A stretch of DNA of 7,094 nucleotides from CAYNYM01 sp049366815 (GCA_049366815.1 JBMNCO010000207.1:1-7094); one strand, 5' to 3'. Counted from the first letter of the stretch, positions 1 to 6,202 are shown. The notes: a model not told the origin generated them from the sequence alone. Translations and numbers: made by a program.

Positions 1-93
1 ATCATAAGCGGAAGGCCGTGGGATGTATGTTGTATTGATTAAAGTGGTTATCGAAAATGACACGTTGCAGGATTCCCATCCAGGAGGACCCGT

Positions 94-1776
94 GTGCTGA
101 CTAATATCGGAAAAGGAAGATGCCATGGACGTTTGTTCCTGGAGTTGTTCATCCTTTTATTGCTTGTCTTACGCCTTTTAATCTCTCCGGCACACGCCGA
201 AGATCGGATTGTCAGGGTCGGCGTGTATGAAAATGCGCCTAAGATTTTCATGAACTCCGGCGAACCCGCGGGTATATTTGTCGATGTTATCGAACACATC
301 GCTGAAAAGGAAAATTGGAGTCTGCGTTACGTGCCCGGCACCTGGACCGAAGGACTGGACCGTTTGGCCAGAGGAGAAATCGATCTCATGCCCGATGTCG
401 CGAACACCGCTGATCGGGCACGGCTCTATTCTTTTCACGGCGAACCGGTCCTTTCCTCCTGGTTTCAGGTATACGCCCAAAAGGGTAGCGGAATCCGATC
501 CATATTGGATCTTGTCGGCAAGCGAATCGCCGTCCTGGATCGTTCTGTTCAGCAGGAGGCCTTTATCCAGCTCTCAGCCGACTTTGAACTCTCCGCCACC
601 CTCATCCCCGTACCGGATTATCAAACCATTTTTGAAAAGGTCGCCGCAGGTGAAGCGGATGCCGCCATCACCAACCGTTTTTATGGCGTGATGCACGCGC
701 AAAGACACGGCCTTGAGGATACGCGGGTTATTTTTCACCCGACCCTCCTGTTCTTCGCGGCATCCAAGATCCTCCCCGTACAATTTCTTGAGACCCTCGA
801 CAGGCATCTTTCGGATATGAAAAATGATCCTGAGTCAGTCTATTATGGGTCATTGAGACGATGGATCTCTGAGGAGGTCCATTTTAAAATGCCGGTATGG
901 ATTACAACCCTCGGTTTGGGTGTGGGGGTTGCACTGATCATGAGCATCGGGGGGAGTGTCCTGCTGAAGCATCAGGTGAACGTACGCACCCGGCAACTGA
1001 GGCAAATCAACCACGAGATGGAAGAGCGTATCGTCCGGCGGACGGCCGAACTGGCCGCGGCCATGGAAAAGGCCCAGGATGCCGACCGGATCAAGTCCAC
1101 CTTTCTTGCCACCATGTCCCACGAGCTGCGCACCCCGCTCAATTCAATCATCGGATTTACAGGCATTATGCTCCAGGGCATGGCCGGGCCGTTGAATCCT
1201 GAACAGCAGAAGCAGATGGGTATGGTGCAAGGCAGCGCCCGCCACCTTCTGGCCCTGATAAACGACGTCCTGGATATTTCCAAAATCGAAGCCGGCCAGC
1301 TCACGCTGTCCGACACATCCTTCGAACTGAAGGCGTTGATCGAAAAGGCGGTCAAACTGGTTTCACCCCTTGCTGAAACAAAGGGACTGGATATAAGGCT
1401 CGACATGGTTGATGATATCTCAACCGTAACAACGGACCAGCGCCGCCTGGAGCAGGTCATCCTCAATCTGCTCAACAATGCCGTTAAGTTCACAGACAAA
1501 GGATGGGTGGGTATTTCTTGCCGCATGGAGAACGAGCAATATTGTCTGTCGGTCTCCGATACGGGCATCGGGATACAACCCGAACAACTGCAGGAAATTT
1601 TTCAACCTTTTCACCAGATCGATACGGCACTGACCCGAAAATACGAGGGGACCGGACTGGGGCTTTCCATCTGCAAAAAGATAGTGGAGATGATGGGCGG
1701 CACTATCGAAGTAAAGAGCCTGTGGGGCCAAGGCAGCACCTTTACCGTCCGCTTTCCGGCACACCCGGGAGCATGA
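94..1776 (+). CDS. Membrane sensor histidine kinase with periplasmic SBP-type (family 3) sensor domain
   Basis: Predicted inner-membrane kinase of 560 residues that senses a periplasmic small molecule and autophosphorylates on histidine. Residues 1-35 look like a signal peptide (Leu-rich core, AHA then ED as cleavage site). Residues about 38-260 resemble a family 3 solute-binding domain as in BvgS: VGVYENAPK start, GEIDLMPDVANTADRAR, then LVGKRIAV. One membrane segment spans about 268-291, followed by a charged helical linker. The HisKA box MSHELRTPLN gives phospho-acceptor His343. The ATPase domain shows the N box NLLNNAVKF (458-466), G1 DTGIGI (489-494), F box EIFQPF (501-506) and G2 GTGLGL (519-524), so it looks catalytically complete. 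It has no receiver or HPt domain of its own; the receiver is encoded by the next gene. The GTG start at 94 is supported by AGGAGG at 82-87 with a 6-nt spacer. The ligand cannot be told from sequence. Confidence 0.93.
   Translation: MLTNIGKGRCHGRLFLELFILLLLVLRLLISPAHAEDRIVRVGVYENAPKIFMNSGEPAGIFVDVIEHIAEKENWSLRYVPGTWTEGLDRLARGEIDLMPDVANTADRARLYSFHGEPVLSSWFQVYAQKGSGIRSILDLVGKRIAVLDRSVQQEAFIQLSADFELSATLIPVPDYQTIFEKVAAGEADAAITNRFYGVMHAQRHGLEDTRVIFHPTLLFFAASKILPVQFLETLDRHLSDMKNDPESVYYGSLRRWISEEVHFKMPVWITTLGLGVGVALIMSIGGSVLLKHQVNVRTRQLRQINHEMEERIVRRTAELAAAMEKAQDADRIKSTFLATMSHELRTPLNSIIGFTGIMLQGMAGPLNPEQQKQMGMVQGSARHLLALINDVLDISKIEAGQLTLSDTSFELKALIEKAVKLVSPLAETKGLDIRLDMVDDISTVTTDQRRLEQVILNLLNNAVKFTDKGWVGISCRMENEQYCLSVSDTGIGIQPEQLQEIFQPFHQIDTALTRKYEGTGLGLSICKKIVEMMGGTIEVKSLWGQGSTFTVRFPAHPGA
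1767..1771 (+). promoter_or_regulatory. Ribosome binding site deciding the response regulator start
   Basis: GGGAG lies inside the last codons of the kinase gene. It is 7 nt from the ATG at 1779 but only 1 nt from the ATG at 1773, so 1779 is the better start even though the 1773 ATG forms the classic ATGA overlap with the kinase stop. Either start implies translational coupling to the kinase. Confidence 0.5.
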
Positions 1777-1778
1777 AG

Positions 1779-2141
1779 ATGAGCGACACCTTGCTGGTCA
1801 TAGAAGACGATGAGCAGTCTTTTTATTTGATGCACTTTCTGCTTGGGAAAAGCGGTTTCACGGTTATCGGGGCCCGAAAGGGCCTGGAAGGCGTCCAAAT
1901 GGCCATCACCCAAAAGCCCAAGGCCATCCTTCTGGATATCCAGCTTCCTGAAATGGACGGCTATGCCGTGGCCGCGGAACTCAAAACCCACTATGAAACA
2001 AAAGGCATACCCATCATCGCCGTGACCTCTTATGCCATGGCGGGAGACCGGGAACGGATCCTGGCAGCCGGTGTCAGCGGTTATATCGAAAAACCGATTG
2101 ATCCGGAAACGTTTGTTAAAGAAATCCGGCGATATTTTTGA
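1779..2141 (+). CDS. Single-domain response regulator (CheY/DivK-like receiver)
   Basis: A 120-residue receiver domain with nothing attached. It carries the acidic pocket (Glu9, Asp10, Asp11 in VIEDDEQ), phospho-acceptor Asp53 in LLDIQLPEMDG, the switch Thr83 in AVTSYAM and Lys105 in YIEKPID, so it should be phosphorylatable. The sequence style (AVTSYAMAGDRERILAAGVSGYIEKPI) is that of stand-alone receivers and of those fused to hybrid kinases, of the DivK/CheY-like type. The gene begins at the kinase stop codon, so it most likely receives phosphate from His343 of that kinase, as a receiver split off from a hybrid kinase. It lacks an output domain, so it must act by protein contact or as a phosphate shuttle or sink. 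The start was chosen from the RBS; an ATG at 1773 would add Met-Lys. The open frame extends further upstream, but that part overlaps the kinase gene and is not likely translated. Confidence 0.9.
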   Translation: MSDTLLVIEDDEQSFYLMHFLLGKSGFTVIGARKGLEGVQMAITQKPKAILLDIQLPEMDGYAVAAELKTHYETKGIPIIAVTSYAMAGDRERILAAGVSGYIEKPIDPETFVKEIRRYF

Positions 2142-2142
2142 T

Positions 2143-2170
2143 CGGCGATTTTCAAAGCCGTTGATCGCCG
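2143..2170 (+). repeat. Inverted repeat between the receiver gene and the sigma-54 activator gene
   Basis: CGGCGAT (2143-2149) is matched by its exact reverse complement ATCGCCG (2164-2170) across a 14-nt loop. It starts one base after the receiver gene's stop and has no T-run after it, so it is not a standard terminator. It could be a weak mRNA hairpin that tunes or protects the operon transcript, or chance. Confidence 0.3.
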
Positions 2171-2200
2171 GCCATCAATTCCAGAGGCCGGAGCGACATC

Positions 2201-4138
2201 ATGAACATCCTCGTCGTAGATGATAATGCTGAAAACCTTTACTTTTTGGAGGCCCTGCTCAAGGGAAAAGGGCATGAGGTGCGGTCGGCCTCAAACGGCG
2301 CGGAGGCCTTTGAAATGCTCAGGGCCGCCGAAAGCGACCTGATCATCAGCGACATCCTCATGCCGGTCATGGACGGCTTTCAGTTGTGCCGGAAAGTGAA
2401 GACTGATGAGGCCCTGCGCCGTATCCCCTTCGTCATTTACACCTCCGAATACACCAGTTCCCAGGATGAGGCCTTCGCCGGCCAGATCGGTGCGGACCGC
2501 TTCATCCTCAAGCCCTGCGAGCCCGATGTGTTCATGGAGGCCATTCAGGATGTGATGGAGGCCGCCCGGCGTCCAAAGGTTGCCTCAAAAGCCGAACCGC
2601 TTCAGGACGAGGAGATGCTCAGGGTTCACAACGAACGATTGGTGAAAAAGCTTGAGCAGAAGATATGGGAACTGGAAAAGGAGGTCCAGGCACGAAGTGA
2701 GGCCGAGAAGACCTTGCGGGCCTCCGAAAGGACCTTGAAGACGGTGTTTGAGAGCGCCACTGACGGGATACTCTTGGCGGACGTGAAAACCGGAAGGTTC
2801 GCCATGGCCAACGGCGGCATGTGTCGGATGCTCGGCTGCTCCGCCGAAGAGATCAAGCGCCTTTCTGTTTCCGACATCCACCCGGAGAAGAGCCTGGATC
2901 ACGTCCAGTCGCAGTTCGAGAAGCAGGTCCGCGGTGAGAATTCCCTGGCCCCGGACATCCCGGTGAAGCGCCGGGACGGGAGCGTTTTTTTTGCGGACGT
3001 CAATTCGGCCCTGCTCGATCTGGAAGGCCGTCCCCATCTGCTCGGCCTGTTCAGAGACATCACGGCGCGTAAACACGCGGAAAAGGAACTCCATAACGCC
3101 TTGCAAACGATCAAGGAACTGAAGGACCAGTTGGAGGCCGAGAACATTTACCTGCGCGGTGAGATAAAATCAAAAGAGGGATACGGGGAGATTATCGGCA
3201 CGAGCGATCCCATGCAATACGCCATGCACAGGATCCGCCAGGTTGCCCGTACGAAAACAACCGTGCTCCTCACAGGAGAAACGGGGACCGGAAAGGGTAT
3301 CTTTGCGCAATTCCTCCACCGGGAAAGTGAGCGCCGGGACAAATCCTTCGTGAACGTAAATTGTGCCAGCCTGCCCGCAAATCTCATCGAAAGTGAACTC
3401 TTCGGCAGGGAAAAGGGTGCGTTCACCGGTTCAAGCGCAAGGCAGATCGGCCGATTTGAACTGGCCCACGGTGGTACTATTTTTCTCGATGAAATCGGAG
3501 AACTGCCCATCGAACTGCAGGCGAAGCTGCTCAGAGTACTGGAGGACGGAGCGTTTGAGCGCCTGGGCAACCCGCATCCGGTGCAGGTGGACGTTCGGGT
3601 GATAGCCTCCACCAATCGCAACCTTGAGGAAGAGGTCAACAATGGCCGATTCAGAAAGGACCTCTTTTACCGTCTCAATGTCTTTCCGGTAACCCTCCCT
3701 CCTCTCAGGCAGAGGAGGGAGGATATCCCTCTTCTGGTGGAATTCTTTGTGGGCAGATTCAGCCGGAGCTTTGGCAAACCGATTGAAAAAATTTCTGCAG
3801 ATACCCTGAAGGCTCTGGAGGAGTACGCATGGCCGGGAAATGTGCGGGAGTTGACCAATGTCATTGAAAGGGCGGTCATCGTGAGTAATGGGATCGAGCT
3901 CCAGCTCGCCGAAAAACTCACCGCCTCCGTAGCCGATTCCTTACAACCCGATGCGCCGAAAGAGGCAGAGGCACGACACCCAAGGGGCCTTGTCGAAGTG
4001 GAGCGGGACCATATCCTCCAGACGCTGCAGCAGACCGGATGGAGAATCGAAGGGAAACGGGGAGCCGCCCGACTTCTCGACATGAACCCGAGCACACTGA
4101 GGACCCGCATGAGAAAGCTTGGCATCAGGAGACCGTAA
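2201..4138 (+). CDS. Sigma-54-dependent transcriptional activator, REC-PAS-AAA+-Fis HTH (FhlA/NtrC type)
   Basis: A 645-residue enhancer-binding protein that would remodel sigma-54 RNA polymerase by ATP hydrolysis. Residues 1-122 form a receiver: Asp7/Asp8, phospho-acceptor Asp51 in ISDILMPVMDG, Thr81 and Lys104. Residues about 136-180 are a charged coiled coil, 178-293 a PAS domain (TVFESATDGILLADVKTGRF through FRDITARK), and 293-323 a second coiled coil. The AAA+ domain covers about 329-562: Walker A GETGTGKG (359-366), sigma-54 contact loop GAFTG (406-410), Walker B GGTIFLDEIG (424-433), sensor I STNRN, the arginine-finger region FRKDLFYRLN (484-493), and WPGNVREL (544-551). The C-terminal Fis-type helix-turn-helix at about 600-643 (GAARLLDMNPSTLRTRM...KLGI) is of the FhlA style. 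All catalytic motifs are intact. The RBS GGAG at 2190-2193 is 7 nt before the ATG. It sits 59 bp after the receiver gene, likely in one operon with the kinase, which probably phosphorylates Asp51. Target genes are unknown. Confidence 0.95.
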   Translation: MNILVVDDNAENLYFLEALLKGKGHEVRSASNGAEAFEMLRAAESDLIISDILMPVMDGFQLCRKVKTDEALRRIPFVIYTSEYTSSQDEAFAGQIGADRFILKPCEPDVFMEAIQDVMEAARRPKVASKAEPLQDEEMLRVHNERLVKKLEQKIWELEKEVQARSEAEKTLRASERTLKTVFESATDGILLADVKTGRFAMANGGMCRMLGCSAEEIKRLSVSDIHPEKSLDHVQSQFEKQVRGENSLAPDIPVKRRDGSVFFADVNSALLDLEGRPHLLGLFRDITARKHAEKELHNALQTIKELKDQLEAENIYLRGEIKSKEGYGEIIGTSDPMQYAMHRIRQVARTKTTVLLTGETGTGKGIFAQFLHRESERRDKSFVNVNCASLPANLIESELFGREKGAFTGSSARQIGRFELAHGGTIFLDEIGELPIELQAKLLRVLEDGAFERLGNPHPVQVDVRVIASTNRNLEEEVNNGRFRKDLFYRLNVFPVTLPPLRQRREDIPLLVEFFVGRFSRSFGKPIEKISADTLKALEEYAWPGNVRELTNVIERAVIVSNGIELQLAEKLTASVADSLQPDAPKEAEARHPRGLVEVERDHILQTLQQTGWRIEGKRGAARLLDMNPSTLRTRMRKLGIRRP

Positions 4139-4231
4139 ACCTCCGTCGGGCCTTTTCCCGGATCTTCCACGTCATCGCCTCCCACATCTCGCTCCCGTTT
4201 CATAGAACAGACCCCGTGAGATCCCATGAAA

Positions 4232-4267
4232 TCCGTGGAATACCACGGAATGGACTGTCGTCCATTC
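4232..4267 (+). repeat. Two abutting perfect hairpins with 4-nt loops
   Basis: Hairpin 1 pairs TCCGTGG (4232-4238) with CCACGGA (4243-4249) around AATA. Hairpin 2 pairs GAATGGAC (4248-4255) with GTCCATTC (4260-4267) around TGTC. The arms share two bases, so the structures are contiguous or compete at their junction. They lie about 95 bp after the activator gene stop and have no immediate T-run. Likely roles are 3'-end structure or processing of the signalling operon mRNA, or a paired-site operator. Confidence 0.5.
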
Positions 4268-4409
4268 AACCCGACGAAATCTGTCTCCAGAGCAACAAGA
4301 TTCATAGAATCAAGCTGTTACACGGTTTTTTTCCTGCATCCTTTCAGCGGCACCAATGTTGCTAAAGGGGTTTTAGATAGGTGTCATTTCAGTGTGAATG
4401 GGGGACATC

Positions 4410-4437
4410 TTGAGGTGCGCATGACGGTCGCTATAAA
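4410..4437 (+). promoter_or_regulatory. Probable sigma-70-type promoter for mscL
   Basis: TTGAGG (4410-4415, 4 of 6 against TTGACA) is separated by 16 bp from TATAAA (4432-4437, 5 of 6 against TATAAT). Transcription would begin near 4444, giving mscL an untranslated leader of about 187 nt. It is the best such match seen by eye in this gap; it is unproven. Confidence 0.4.
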
Positions 4438-4532
4438 GGTGCGGTCACAAAAGCGGGTCGAATTTCTCGATGCCATGCACTCCTGCAAAAGGGGGAGCTC
4501 ACGGAACAAGGAAACAGCGGGGCGCCGGTGTG

Positions 4533-4551
4533 TGCCTCCAGGGGAGAGGCA
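4533..4551 (+). repeat. Hairpin in presumed mscL leader (upstream)
   Basis: TGCCTC (4533-4538) pairs perfectly with GAGGCA (4546-4551) around a 7-nt loop. It contains a GGGGAG stretch resembling a ribosome binding site but no useful start follows. It may be part of a structured leader. Confidence 0.35.
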
Positions 4552-4568
4552 AAACGTTTCTTTCTCAT

Positions 4569-4590
4569 CGATGCGTAGCGAACGCATTCG
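4569..4590 (+). repeat. Hairpin just upstream of mscL
   Basis: ATGCGT (4571-4576) pairs with ACGCAT (4582-4587) around AGCGA. Two further outer pairs (CG at 4569-4570 with CG at 4589-4590) form if T4588 is bulged out. Downstream is T-rich (GATTTTGG, then ATTTTT) but not a tight terminator tail. It ends 26 nt before the AAAGGAG of mscL, so it could affect leader structure or translation. Confidence 0.4.
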
Positions 4591-4630
4591 GATTTTGGTA
4601 TGAATTTTTCGAAAACAAAGGAGAACTACT

Positions 4631-5077
4631 ATGCTGAAGGAATTCAAAGAGTTTGCATTGCGGGGTAACGTCGTGGACATGGCCGTAGGGATTATTATCG
4701 GCGCGGCGTTCGGGACCATTATAAAATCCCTTGTGGATGATGTGATCATGCCGCCCATCGGTTTACTCCTGGGAAACGTTGATTTCTCGGACCTCTTTAT
4801 CACCCTCAAGGAAGGAGCCACCGCAGGCCCCTACTTTACCCTGGCGGCGGCCAAGGAGGCAGGCGCGGTCACGCTGAGCTATGGAGCCTTTCTCAATACC
4901 GTCATCAGCTTCTTGATTGTCGCCTTTGCCGTGTTCCTCCTGATCAAAGGCATGAACAAGATGAAGCGGCAGGAGGAGGCGCCGCCCGAGGAACCGACGA
5001 CCAAGGATTGCCCCTATTGCTTTTCCACTATCCCGATCAAGGCGACACGGTGCGCCCATTGCACTTCCACCCTGTGA
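4631..5077 (+). CDS. mscL: Large-conductance mechanosensitive channel MscL with C-terminal zinc-ribbon-like tail
   Basis: A 148-residue inner-membrane channel that opens under membrane tension and releases solutes on hypo-osmotic shock. The N-terminal helix and TM1 match the family closely: MLKEFKEFALRGNVVDMAVG, GAAFGTII, then DDVIMPPIGLLLG (residues 1-48). TM2 is about 86-107 (LNTVISFLIVAFAVFLLIKG), followed by basic NKMKR. The periplasmic loop (about 50-84) lies between them. The E. coli protein is 136 residues long and ends in an amphipathic helix that forms a cytoplasmic bundle. Here an acidic, proline-rich linker (QEEAPPEEPTT) leads instead to CPYC (127-130) and CAHC (141-144), two Cys pairs spaced like a zinc ribbon. 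The start is sure: AAAGGAG at 4617-4623 sits 7 nt before the ATG. The gene stands alone with its own probable promoter, so it need not be part of the upstream signalling operon. Confidence 0.96.
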   Translation: MLKEFKEFALRGNVVDMAVGIIIGAAFGTIIKSLVDDVIMPPIGLLLGNVDFSDLFITLKEGATAGPYFTLAAAKEAGAVTLSYGAFLNTVISFLIVAFAVFLLIKGMNKMKRQEEAPPEEPTTKDCPYCFSTIPIKATRCAHCTSTL

Positions 5078-5102
5078 ACGCGGAGTGAACGGGCGTTTTA
5101 TT
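5077..5102 (+). terminator. Weak terminator candidate after mscL
   Basis: AACGC (5077-5081, starting in the mscL stop codon) pairs with GCGTT (5093-5097), followed by TTATT. The 5-bp stem with an 11-nt loop and a broken T tract makes this weak. If it fails, the mscL transcript could run on to the strong terminator near 5730. Confidence 0.25.
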
Positions 5103-5705
5103 CAAGGCCGCGTGGATTCCTCCATGACCGTGGCGTATGGGGGTGGTCAGAGGCCGGGCACTTGTCTCATCGGATGGAACGAAAAACACCATGAGCGAGG
5201 CCCGGGCCCGGATCAGGAGTGAATCAAAAGGATCGGCAGCTGCGACTTCGCATGTGCGGCAAAATCAGCTCCTCGACGCCTTATATCGTGAAAGACGGCC
5301 AGGTGGACATCGATGTAAAAATTGTCTTTTCCATGTCAGAGCCAAACCCACACCCATTGTTTGAGGGGATCCGGGATGTTCAGTCGCCTATCAAAATTTC
5401 TTCGTTCCCACCAGATGCGGATCAACCCTGATGTCGCCCCGATTTGCTCCATCCTTTCATCCGGGCCGAGAGAAATTGTCCGGCCCATTTGTCCGTCCTT
5501 ATCTATAATATCCTGCTCGAATTTGATAGGTTTTCCGTATTCACCGGCAGGAGACACTACAATTTCAAAACGGCCAAATTTTGTCGCCGCAACTGGTCTC
5601 CATGGGATCTTTGACAAGGATACGGGTCCGGGGTTCGAACAGAGCGAATATCTTGAAATAGCTTGACTTCAGAAAACAGCGTAGTTATCCTCTATAAGAT
5701 TCATG
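5078..5705. other. Region without a confident gene between mscL and a strong terminator
   Basis: About 630 bp with no recognisable family. Three small frames overlap. The + strand frame 5137-5364 (75 aa) ends in LLDALYRERRPGGHRCKNC-like text. The + strand frame 5219-5431 (70 aa) contains VKDGQVDIDVKIVFSMSEP. The - strand frame 5617-5336 (93 aa, TTG start) contains FGRFEIVVSPAGEYGKPIKF and ISLGPDERMEQIG. None has a well-placed ribosome binding site, and all overlap one another, so at most one is real. The - strand frame reads most like a protein, and could be a decayed or partial gene. A structured non-coding transcript ending at the 5706-5737 terminator is an alternative. No repeat, tRNA or mobile-element end was seen. 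Confidence 0.5.
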
Positions 5706-5737
5706 AGGGTTCGCCTTTATGGGCGGGCCTTTTTTTT
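5706..5737 (+). terminator. Strong intrinsic terminator
   Basis: GGTTCGCC (5708-5715) pairs over 8 bp, with two G-U pairs, to GGCGGGCC (5722-5729), directly followed by eight Ts (5730-5737). It is oriented for + strand transcripts. No clear gene lies immediately upstream; mscL ends about 630 bp earlier, so it ends either a long mscL read-through or an unidentified transcript. The T-run can also pair with the AAAAGG that follows. Confidence 0.75.
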
Positions 5738-5801
5738 AAAAGGTCATCCCCATTTGGCAAAAGCGGCAAACTTAAGCTTGGAATCATGAAAGGTTCATCG
5801 A

Positions 5802-5831
5802 TTGTGGATGGAATGTCCCCTGCATTATGAT
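5802..5831 (+). promoter_or_regulatory. Probable promoter for the RRM protein gene
   Basis: TATGAT (5826-5831, 5 of 6 against TATAAT) is preceded at 18 bp by the poor -35 TTGTGG (5802-5807). It lies after the strong terminator and before the RRM gene, where a promoter is expected. The -10 coincides with the left arm of an inverted repeat. Transcription would begin near 5838, giving a leader of about 60 nt. Confidence 0.4.
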
Positions 5832-5848
5832 ATGGTTACGATATCATA
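5826..5848. promoter_or_regulatory. Inverted repeat overlapping the presumed -10: operator candidate
   Basis: TATGATAT (5826-5833) and ATATCATA (5841-5848) are exact reverse complements with a 7-bp spacer GGTTACG. The 15-bp centre-to-centre spacing is compatible with a dimeric repressor, and the left arm covers the candidate -10. An RNA hairpin is possible but A/T-rich and weak, and would be only partly transcribed. Confidence 0.45.
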
Positions 5849-5883
5849 GCGTTTTAATCGACCTGCAAACTTTTTTGTAATCG

Positions 5884-5888
5884 GGAGG
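5884..5888 (+). promoter_or_regulatory. Ribosome binding site deciding the RRM gene start
   Basis: GGAGG is 8 nt before the ATG at 5897 and only 2 nt before the ATG at 5891. This favours 5897, which also gives the MNIY start usual for this family. Confidence 0.7.
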
Positions 5889-5896
5889 AGATGGAA

Positions 5897-6202
5897 ATGA
5901 ACATATATACCGGCAACTTATCGTATGAAGTAACGGAAAAGGATCTGGAAGAGGCCTTTGGGGCCTTCGGAGTTGTCGAATCGGTCAATATTATAAGGGA
6001 CAATTACAGTGGCAGATCAAAAGGATTTGGTTTCGTAGAGATGCCTGTGAAAGCAGAGGCTCAGGCTGCCATTGATGGGATGAACGGCAAAGAATTGAAG
6101 GGACGAGCAATCAACGTGAATGAGGCACGCCCCCGTGCCGAAGGCCGTCACAGCGGTGAAAAGAGAAGCGGGGGACAAAGGGGGCGAGGACGCCGATTCT
6201 GA
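5897..6202 (+). CDS. Small RRM-type RNA-binding protein
   Basis: A 101-residue cytoplasmic protein consisting of one RNA recognition motif plus a short basic tail. RNP2 is IYTGNL (3-8) and RNP1 is KGFGFVEM (42-49), with aromatic residues Tyr4, Phe44 and Phe46 in place to stack on RNA bases. The order of elements (ENLxxAFGAFG helix region, SGRSKGFGFVEM, AAIDGMNGKELKGRAINVNEA) is that of the short bacterial RRM proteins related to the cyanobacterial Rbp and plant glycine-rich families, several of which are cold-induced. Residues 80-101 are rich in Arg, Gly and Ser (RSGGQRGRGRRF), a likely nonspecific RNA contact. The gene has its own probable promoter with an operator-like palindrome. The start is set by GGAGG; a two-residue-longer start at 5891 is less likely. 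RNA targets are unknown. Confidence 0.93.
   Translation: MNIYTGNLSYEVTEKDLEEAFGAFGVVESVNIIRDNYSGRSKGFGFVEMPVKAEAQAAIDGMNGKELKGRAINVNEARPRAEGRHSGEKRSGGQRGRGRRF

Larger units (their letters stand above)
4139..4630. other. Intergenic region between the sigma-54 activator gene and mscL
   Basis: This 492-bp stretch has no convincing gene. Open frames crossing it (for example 4226-4603) lack a proper ribosome binding site and give peptides without recognisable domain or membrane pattern. It holds two tandem hairpins (4232-4267), a run of seven Ts (4326-4332) not directly preceded by a hairpin, a likely mscL promoter (4410-4437), and two more hairpins in the presumed mscL leader. Confidence 0.6.

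Noticed and set aside
1503..1778. Upstream extension of the response regulator frame into the kinase gene
   Set aside because: It overlaps the essential ATPase domain of the kinase in another frame, and the receiver domain starts only at about 1779, where a ribosome binding site is present.
4199..4309. 9-bp direct repeat TTCATAGAA (4199-4207 and 4301-4309)
   Set aside because: Only two copies, A/T-rich, no flanking element; compatible with chance.
4324..4337. GG-N10-GC spacing resembling a sigma-54 -24/-12 promoter
   Set aside because: The -24 element lacks TGGCAC, the spacer is a T-run, and the distance to mscL is about 290 bp; likely chance.
4226..4603. 125-residue open frame in the gap before mscL
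   Set aside because: No ribosome binding site, low-complexity basic peptide with no domain pattern, and it overlaps the promoter and hairpins.
5504..5509. Perfect TATAAT box
   Set aside because: No acceptable -35 at 16-18 bp upstream; the candidate TTGTCC sites are at wrong distances.
5632..5640. GGTTCGAAC resembling the T-loop of a tRNA
   Set aside because: The flanking 5-base arms do not pair and no anticodon or acceptor arms can be formed.
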